Shown here piece after piece: positions 57,595 to 64,000 of a DNA stretch of 64,000 nucleotides; position 1 is the stretch's first letter; the number at the start of each line of letters is the position of its first letter. The notes beneath the pieces are model-generated. The model did not search any database. It saw nothing but the letters and a program-made list of their open reading frames with translations, and was not told the DNA's origin. The stretch spans positions 496,001 through 560,000 of the forward strand of contig JAMKCF010000051.1 of the NCBI GenBank assembly GCA_023634235.1, given 5' to 3'. The DNA comes from Pisaster brevispinus (taxonomy: Eukaryota; Echinodermata; Asteroidea; Forcipulatida; Asteriidae). The position numbers and the translations under genes are program-made.

Positions 57595-57985
57595 AGCATT
57601 TAAATTGGAATTGTTATTCTGATGACCATCGCCACAAGAATCCAAGTCCAGCTGCTGACTCAACTCAATCATGACACTTCCAACAAGAAGCAAACGTGAG
57701 ATAAACCAATAAGTAGTATTGACCAAACTGCTCTTGTAAATCTAAAACCCTTGAAGTAAACTTGCTGAAAACCTCAGCAAATGATGCATGCAATCTAACC
57801 TCTCATTATGTACATCAAGTTTGGATGCAATTCTCAAGGGGTCTTTGACATACCCTGTTTGTCTTCTATCATGAATCTTCAGACCAGGCTTTATTGGCCT
57901 TCATTTTCTGAATTGCACATCAAGAGTAACGAAAACCCAACTGATTCAAGAGATGTTAAACAGCATTAGGCCCTATGTTCCAAAA
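57595..57985. repeat. Local duplication, copy 1 of 2
   Basis: Aligns in the same orientation with 59735-60120. Landmarks are AATTGGAATTGTTA, CCAAGTCCAGCTGCTGACTC, TTGTAAATCTA, CTTCAGACCAG, TTCATTTTCTGAATTGCA and AAGAGATGTTAAACA, all in order. Confidence 0.85.
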
Positions 57986-58103
57986 GTTACAATTTTTGTG
58001 AAAGTCAATTATGATTATGAAATACGAGTTTTGTTCTCATTTCTACATTTATTTTTAAATGGGGGCAACTTTTAAAAACATGCGGCAGATCCAGGGGCAG
58101 ACA

Positions 58104-58297
58104 TTGGCCAAATTTCATAGAGCTGCTTTAAGCAAAAAACACTGCCTTTAAAAAATTCTGCTTAGCAAAAATGAGCAGGGAACCAGTCACAAACTGTAAA
58201 CATAACAAGGTATTTTTGGCTGGTAAGCCTTTTCCAGTTAGCAAAATTGTTTAGTAATCAATAAATTGTTGAGCGCAGCTCTATGCAATTGGGCCCA
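58104..58297. mobile_element. GCTTAGCA foldback element, copy 3
   Basis: TGGCCAAATTTCATAGAGCTGC on the left mirrors GCAGCTCTATGCAATTGGGC (then CCA) on the right, giving about 22-bp termini on a 194-bp element. Internal pieces CTGCTTAGCAAAAATGAGC and GGCTGGTAAGCC are shared with the other two copies. Confidence 0.8.
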
Positions 58298-58311
58298 GTT
58301 CCCCAACACCC

Positions 58312-58521
58312 AGTTCTGACAGGTGCTCCAGAGTCGTGCAGAACCAAATAGGTTAGGAGCAACTCTAGGTCAATCCAAACAATTCTTGGTTTCAGGCAGG
58401 CCAACTAAACAAAACATTTACATTAGGTTTGGCTTATGACAAGATCGATGTCTGAAACCAAGACTCTCCAGAGTCATTTCAAATGACTGCTACAATTGTC
58501 TCTACAGCGCCTGTCTGAACG
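58312..58521. mobile_element. Foldback element with GTTCTGACAGGTGCT termini
   Basis: Outer arms AGTTCTGACAGGTGCT and CGCCTGTCTGAAC, and inner arms TCTTGGTTTCAGGCA (about 58384) and TGTCTGAAACCAAGA (about 58450), are complementary. The two half-elements are about 75-85 bp each. It sits immediately beside the GCTTAGCA element, within the larger array. Confidence 0.7.
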
Positions 58522-59734
58522 GGGTCTTGCAAACACAATAAGCCCCATCTGATTCCACACTACATTGAGCTGTAATCATTGGCTTTAAAACCTTTCCCTC
58601 CCTTCCCCAATAAGCCCAATTACTTTAATGTAATACTCCTGGAGACAAGTCTTTTGTATACTACAAATGTCAGGACTTGGACTCAATATTCTTATGACCA
58701 TCGCCACAAGAATCTAAGCCCAGCTGCTGACAAAGTCAAATGTGATGCTTCAGACAAGAAGCAAATCACACCCACATGGATCTAAGATCAGTGTTGACCA
58801 AAAGGATGACACAGTGGCCAAACATACTGTTTAAATAAATAAAGATTTATATTGTAAGATTCAGCACAACACAGGTTGGTCATGTTTATGACAGTCAAGC
58901 CTTGGACTAATTATTCTGATGACCATCGCCACAAGAATCTGAATCCAGCTGCTTCTAGTCAGCATCATGTAATTACAAGTTCAGTCAGACTGATCTTGAA
59001 CGTGATCAGGCCTGATGCTTTATGGAGGCAACTGCCTCCATTGCCACTAGTCATTGCCTTGGTGCCCCTTGACATGCTTCAATAGAAGTTTACAATTTCT
59101 TCTTAGAGGTGCCTTTTACCAAGGAGACAAGGTCTTGGTGACCTTGCTGTTTCAGAAACAAAGCATCAGGCCTGCATGATAGTCATTACACTCCCAAAAG
59201 GATGTAAGAACACCGCTGGTCCATGGGGTGATGACCTGCATGTACATGTGGTGATCAAATGTTTAGTCTGATGAAGATTTGTACCTAAATAATGCAACAT
59301 CACCACACAGGTCATGCAGGTTGGTCAAACTTATGATGGACTCGGACTCAGAATTCTGATGACCATCGTCACAAGAATCTGAATCCAACTGCTGACAAAT
59401 TAAATTGTGATATTTCTCAAACAAGCAGCAAATTACCCCAATAAATTCAGAACATGGGTAAATGATCAGTGTTGATATCAGGAATGACTTATTCATCATG
59501 CTTTTAATATTAAACTGGTAAAGATTTGTACTTAATGATTTACCATCACATGTAGGTTGGTCAGGTTTACAAAAGTCAAACTTTTTACTCATTATTCTGA
59601 TGACCATCGCCAACAGAGTCTGAATCCAAACTGCTAACTGAACTAAGTTTTCCTGACCAGAAGAAAAATAACATATTATACACAAAGTATAATGCACCCC
59701 CACACAGGTTGGTCAAACTTAAAGAGAACGGATG

Positions 59735-60120
59735 CATGGAAGTCAGGACTTAATTGGAATTGTTAGTCTGGTGACCATCGCCAAAAAAATCCAAGTCCAG
59801 CTGCTGACTCAACTTAAGCAGGAGGCTTCCAAGGGAGCAAACTGGGCATTCCCAACATCCCCAAAATAGCTGAGGCACAACATTGAAAACAATACTGGCA
59901 GTCTGCCTTTGTAAATCTAGACCCCTTGATTTCAACTGAAAATTTGTCAATTAAGTTTTGATTTAATTATCAAGGAGTCTGTATTTATTTATTTTTTGTT
60001 TTTCATGGAAAATGCATCTTCAGACCAGAAATTGTTTTCCTTCATTTTCTGAATTGCATGTCAAGAGTAAAATCAAATACATTTTAAGAGATGTTAAACA
60101 TCGATCACCATGCCCAAAAA
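59735..60120. repeat. Local duplication, copy 2 of 2
   Basis: The partner of 57595-57985, displaced 2.14 kb. It includes one unit of the GGCGATGGTCATCAG array, so array growth and block duplication are linked. Confidence 0.85.
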
Positions 60121-60389
60121 GAACAAATGAAAACTTGATTACTTGCGATAAATGAAGTACCCATTTTGTATCCCATCCTACTTGTAACACCATTTTAAAA
60201 TAAGAAATACTTTTAACATCACAGTGCTAGATCCCCCCCCCCACTCCTCCAACAAGCAAAATCACTTTGGACCCTGCATGTGTTTCTCTGGAACAACCTC
60301 TGAATCCAACAACATGACCTTATCAATTTAATAATCACATATCAAGTTATAAAACACAAGGGAAACTGACTTGGTAAATTTGTAATAAC

Positions 60390-60570
60390 TTTGGGTTCAA
60401 CAAAGAAAAATTTACTAGAGCGGGATTTGAACCAATAATCTCCAGTTTAACAGGTTGGTGCTCTACCAACTTAGCTATCTAGCCCTATGTTGGCCATCTC
60501 CCCCTGTTTTTATCAATATCTTTGTTCAGGGATGCCAGTCAGAAGCCATACAACCTTTAACTGCTGGCAT
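60390..60570 (-). mobile_element. tRNA-derived SINE, intermediate copy
   Basis: The tRNA-like block lies at about 60413-60484 on the minus strand, with A-box-like TAGCTAAGTTGG and B-box-like GGTTCAAATCC. The leader (AACAAAGATATTGATAAAAA, then TGGCATCCCTG) and the TTTTTCTTTGTTGAACCC tail match the 40.9-kb copy. It is moderately diverged and may retain a weak polymerase III promoter. Confidence 0.85.
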
Positions 60571-61135
60571 GTTAACTTATTCCGAAATTCGTTGTTTAAA
60601 TCACACTCTAGACAATTGGTCTTTGTTTAACCCCAAATTAATAATAATTACTAAGTACAACATTGCTTTACAATCATTATGATTTAAATAACAATGCATA
60701 AAAATGAGTTTTCTAATAAACCATTGTCAGAGGCTGAAAACTAAAATCAGTTATCAGCCCAACAATTATATACCTACACACAGGTCCTTGTCAACTAGTT
60801 GCGAAACATGCGTCAACTGTCATCCAATATTTTGGCATTTATTTACTGCTGCGATGCTCCACAAGTTAATATTGTAGTCCAATATGGAAACTAGTACAGA
60901 ATTTGCAGTTTCTTTCCCATAATAACTGTTCCCTGCCCATTTGTCCAAACAAGGAAAGCTCCTATATTACAGTGGACAAAGTTGATGTCCAAACAGAGTC
61001 ATCCAAGTTGTTCAGATGGGTTTTTTTGTAAAAGGTTTTCAGAGAAAGGGGTAGATGAGTTTCCACGTCTATTTTGTGTTTATCGGACAAAATTCAAATG
61101 ACAAGGATCACTATGTGAGTATGTGTTTCCATGAA
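60571..61135. other. Non-coding stretch
   Basis: I see nothing supported here. Confidence 0.5.
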
Positions 61136-61265
61136 ACAAATATTGAATGCATTTGATTTGTGCATTGTGTTGTAGAATATAATCACTCATTAAAACCTGG
61201 CTTTTCCAGATTTCACCTTGTGATTATATTCTGCAATAATGTACTCATATGCCTCCAATATTTGT
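61136..61265. mobile_element. Foldback MITE, ATATTGRATGCA family, copy 2
   Basis: ACAAATATTGAATGCAT on the left mirrors ATGCCTCCAATATTTGT on the right, and TTGTAGAATATAATCAC (61170-61186) mirrors GTGATTATATTCTGCAA (61220-61236) with one mismatch. The centre contains CCTGGCTTTTCCAGATTTC, also found in the 47.6-kb copy. Confidence 0.8.
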
Positions 61266-62898
61266 AAAATAAACGACCATCCAGTATTTCTAACATGTAC
61301 ATAGAGCAACATCAAATACTATCCACATATTTAATTACATACATTTTGATACAAAAAGTCTTTAGGAAAAAGTTCACATTATTAAACAGCTGACTAGTTT
61401 CTTGTAAATTCTTAGGTACTGCTTCTGTATATCAGAGGATTGAAGGCATGTGATTATGTACAACGTGTTTGGAATCTATGTACTTATGGATTATCTCATA
61501 CATTCCTTAGTTTAAACCCTCCTCTACATTTTCCAGTGAGTTGACCAACCATTAATTTGAAACCATGCACATGCACAGGTTGTGTAGAGTGGAACAGCTG
61601 AGCAAAAACTTGTTTGTGTACAAACAAAGCCAGTACAACATGTGTGTTCTGCATAGATTTCTCTTTCATTAAAAGAATCCATAAATTGGTCATATAGTAG
61701 GAGGGCTTAATAGCATTTGTATGTTGTTCTTTTGTACAAATAGATGACCGTTGCAACCAATTAGGTCTGACCAATTCACTGTGCGTACCCCGCCGTCGAG
61801 TCAGCAATTTAAGGGTTCTGGACCCCGCCAACCCTTGGTTCGCAGGCGGCATAGTACCACAGCGCAGGGAGGCCATTCCCCAACCTGGTGTGCAAGAACA
61901 TCATTTGACAGAAACAAACTTTACAGTCTGGAGAGCAATTTTGTTGATGACCCAATCCAATCATCCTCAGTTGCATGATACCATTCATCCTCTGATCTAC
62001 ACATAGTTGAATCATCCTATGCCCTCAATCCTTCAATTCCATACAGTATAATACATTCATTCCTTCTTTATCAACTAAGTCTTGAATTCCAAGACTTAGA
62101 CCAAAATCCAGGCCTGAAATTACACGGAGGCCACGTAGGTCATGGCCTCTGTTGCCCCTGGTCTTGGCCTTGGTACCCTTTCAGAAGTTTTACATAGACT
62201 TCATGATTTTTCAATCGGGAGTGCCCTTTGTAAGATGAAAATGGCCTTGCTGCCTCAAAGATGAAATTCCAGGCCTGAAATACCTCAAAAACATACACAC
62301 ACAAAAACATGGATGTCTGATCAATGTTCTAGGGTTATAGCTTAAATTATAGTTTGACAATAGCAATTATCAGGGAATATAAATAGCATTAATTAAATGA
62401 AGTTACCATAACTTTCTGATTATTAGTTGCCGAAACTATAAGTTGCAGCATTTAAAAATCTTTTAAACAAATTAAAAATGCCTGTATAAGCCAGCACCCA
62501 ATTACATTATCAAATGCAAAAAACACCTTAATTTGTTTTCTATTTTGGACATTCATTTGTAAAAGTTGGTACCAGACCAGGGCTTGATTTCCCAAAGCAC
62601 TCAGATTCATTTTCAGATTAGTTGTTAATATTGCCATAATAATTTGTATAATGACATCACACTTTGCTTGGCAAATAAGATTGATGCAATTCTTAAGACA
62701 ATTCTAAGCTTTTTGTAAAATCTTATCAGATACTAATCAGACTATTTTGCTGCTATAATTTTAGCCAAAATGGTTTAAGAACTAATGTAGAAGCTGCCCA
62801 TATTACGAGCCACAGAGCTTGTTGCTGGCGTAAAAATAAATTCATAAACCGCGACACATATTCTGAAAATTACGGAAACAGCCCTCTGTTATTCACTT
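61266..62898. other. Non-coding stretch with a weak exon-like piece
   Basis: No gene is recognised. Base composition rises at about 61780-61890, where frames are open on both strands (minus 61496-61876, 126 codons) without a known domain. GGCCTGAAAT with GGCCTCxxTTGCCxCTxGTC-like text at 62105-62165 resembles 59010-59060, a further dispersed repeat. Confidence 0.4.
61921..62016 (-). CDS. Possible terminal exon with an acidic tail
   Basis: On the minus strand an AG site just beyond 62016 opens a 31-codon frame beginning DDSTMCRSEDEWYHATEDDW and ending SRL before TAA at 61921. The acidic, aromatic composition differs from chance frames nearby, but the pyrimidine tract is poor, no domain is known and no upstream exon was found. 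Confidence 0.13.
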   Translation of the reverse strand, partial: DDSTMCRSEDEWYHATEDDWIGSSTKLLSRL

Positions 62899-63103
62899 TA
62901 TCAGTAAAGGGGCTGCATCATCATGATCTAAGCAGGCAGTGGTTGTACATCATTGATAAACTCTCACCCAGTTACTGCACACACACTCTCCATAGATATG
63001 ATACAGAGGTAAGGTACATGTGTGCAGTAACTGGGTGTGAGTTCATAATTCCATGTACAGCCACAGGCCTGCATTGATCATGATGACACAGCCCCTTTAT
63101 AAA
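62899..63103. mobile_element. Long imperfect foldback, about 85-bp arms
   Basis: CACCCAGTTACTGCACACA (within 62961-62983) is mirrored by TGTGTGCAGTAACTGGGTG (within 63019-63041). Further out, GTACAT, GGCAG/GGCCTGC, ATCATGATC and AAAGGGGCTG are matched in order by the other arm. The spacer is about 35 bp. It could be a MITE or a hairpin precursor. The ends AAAGGGGCTG and CAGCCCCTTT are well kept. Confidence 0.8.
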
Positions 63104-63265
63104 GAGGTTTAACCTATCAAACCAAGCTCTTAAAGTTTCATTTAAATCCATTACAACTCTTGGCCAAAAAGACACAACTACATACATACCCTAAACAGAG
63201 ATTTTGCAAAATGTCATTTACAACTGACCACTGATGTATTTAGTTGTAATGGTTTTGGAACATGG

Positions 63266-63690
63266 TAGTCTGGTGGCTTAAAGAAAAAATTGTGACACGC
63301 CGGATTAAAGCACCAAACTTTGCACACTTGTTTTAGGAGTCTCAAAGAAGCATATTAGAGGAGGGTGCCCGGTCTGTCATCTCCAGGTCAGTAAACTAAA
63401 GGGATCAACTTTTTCCACATAGCTCTGCCTGAGTGTCTGAAATAGAAGCTGCTTGGTCATTTGTTATAAGTTTAATGATACGCGGAAGCGGCCCTCTATT
63501 GGTGAAAAATGATAGGCAATAATAATACCACATGAAGTTTGACCTCAGCCTGACCTTGACCTAGGTCACCCAGACCGGGCACCCCCTCTAGAATGATTCT
63601 ATGGGACCTATAGAATAACTATACAAAATTTGGTGCTTTAATCCAGCGTGTCACGATTTTGCCCAAAATTGGCCCTTAGCCACCTGACTA
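63266..63690 (-). mobile_element. MITE with TAGTCYGGTGGCTTA termini, copy 2
   Basis: An inverted relative of 41630-41949, 425 bp long. The termini TAGTCTGGTGGCTTA and TTAGCCACCTGACTA are complementary with few mismatches and bounded by TA. The half-site cluster is retained as TGACCTTGACCTAGGTCA, while the CRE-like palindrome of copy 1 is not. It contains about 100 bp absent from copy 1, including GCGGAAGCGGCCCTCTATTG. Confidence 0.85.
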
Positions 63691-64000
63691 ATGGGAGTAA
63701 GGTTTGGTTTCCTATGTTACACTTACTGTTTTCATTCATAACATCATAAGACTCAATAGAAAACTGAATAATCACCTGACTACACGAACTTGTGATCATG
63801 GCTCAATTGCCTGTCACTTCTTACTGTGGAAGTCTGTGCTTATGCCCAGCCAAGGCCCATAGAAGTATGCGCTTTATGGGGTGCTGTAAGCGCAGAATTC
63901 TCTGGTAAGCAGCACCAGGAAATTGTGCCAAGGTTTCTCTTGGAAATGTTTTCAGTTGAATGATTAAAATGCTGAGGAGACAGAAGTAAAACAATTGAAA
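63691..64000. other. Non-coding window edge
   Basis: No gene. GCTGTAAGCGCAGAATTCTC, then TGGTAAGCAGC at about 63880-63912 resembles part of the GCTTAGCA foldback family and may be a fragment that continues beyond the window. Confidence 0.4.

Larger units (their letters stand above)
57465..59835 (-). repeat. Array of the GGCGATGGTCATCAG motif unit, six full copies plus one partial
   Basis: Cores lie at about 57621, 58694, 58918, 59358, 59598 and 59770, with a partial copy near 57475. On the minus strand each unit has TTGCTTCTTGTCTGGAAG-like text, then CAGCAGCTGGATTCAGATTC, then TTGTGGCGATGGTCATCAGA, and often a GACCAACCTGTGTGG tail. One frame stays open across the core in every full copy, reading QQLDSDSCGDGHQN or a close variant, then ends soon after. 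The copy at 59600 follows a strong acceptor-like TTTTTCTTCTGGTCAG. This may be a duplicated 3'-terminal exon, or a repeat with a fortuitous frame. Confidence 0.75.

Noticed and set aside
61496..61876. 126-codon minus frame starting in GC-richer DNA as a mitochondrial-targeted protein
   Set aside because: The arginine-rich start suggested a targeting peptide, but the opposite strand is equally open, no domain follows and no splice structure supports it.
1..64000. Retroviral or LINE coding remnants
   Set aside because: I looked through the translated frames for reverse transcriptase, integrase, protease and gag-like motifs and saw none, and no long terminal repeats were found.

Overview
The window is eukaryotic, AT-rich nuclear DNA with almost no recognisable coding sequence. 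Vertebrate-type CCCTAA/TTAGGG telomeric hexamers, a tRNA-derived SINE family and many short inverted-repeat elements suggest a marine invertebrate deuterostome. I lean towards an echinoderm, possibly a sea star, because several small repeat families resemble ones I associate with echinoderm genomes; that is recollection, not a search. No open frame exceeds about 208 codons. I recognise no conserved protein domain, reverse transcriptase, transposase or integrase. Most open frames look like chance or lie inside repeats. A few exon-like pieces are given at low confidence.

Layout. 0-10 kb: a five-copy motif array (1.6-2.2 kb), a 39-bp minisatellite open as 13-residue repeats (4.7-5.2 kb), a MITE with perfect 16-bp termini (5.6-5.9 kb) and two diverged tandem arrays. 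10-25 kb: one arm of a dispersed inverted pair (9.9 and 20.1 kb), a 60-bp tandem repeat beside a 20-base G run, two foldback elements with 21-bp perfect inverted repeats (16.6-18.3 kb), a 29-bp tandem array and the first SINE. 27-33 kb: a diverged region that is partly open on the minus strand, with a duplicated block, a tandem array whose units keep paired nuclear-receptor half-sites five bases apart, and a 120-bp palindrome-rich array. 35.7-38.8 kb: a large decayed duplication. 39.4-40.1 kb: a 49-bp minisatellite. 40.9-42.7 kb: the best-preserved SINE, a MITE carrying nuclear-receptor-like half-sites, and a hAT-like MITE nested in a tandem array.

44.5-47.1 kb holds an interstitial telomeric block followed by a telomere-derived satellite that decays with distance. 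47.6-54.5 kb carries at least six small transposons, some nested, plus CTCF-like motifs. 57.4-60.1 kb contains a minus-strand array of the same motif found at 1.6 kb, embedded in a larger duplication, together with foldbacks. 60.4-63.7 kb has another SINE, two foldbacks and a second, inverted copy of the half-site-carrying MITE.

The window is best read as intergenic or intronic DNA built by short non-autonomous elements and local tandem duplication. The most interesting signals are the telomere-seeded satellite, the DR5-type half-site array, the MITE with conserved half-sites, and the two oppositely oriented arrays of one motif that keeps an acidic reading frame.
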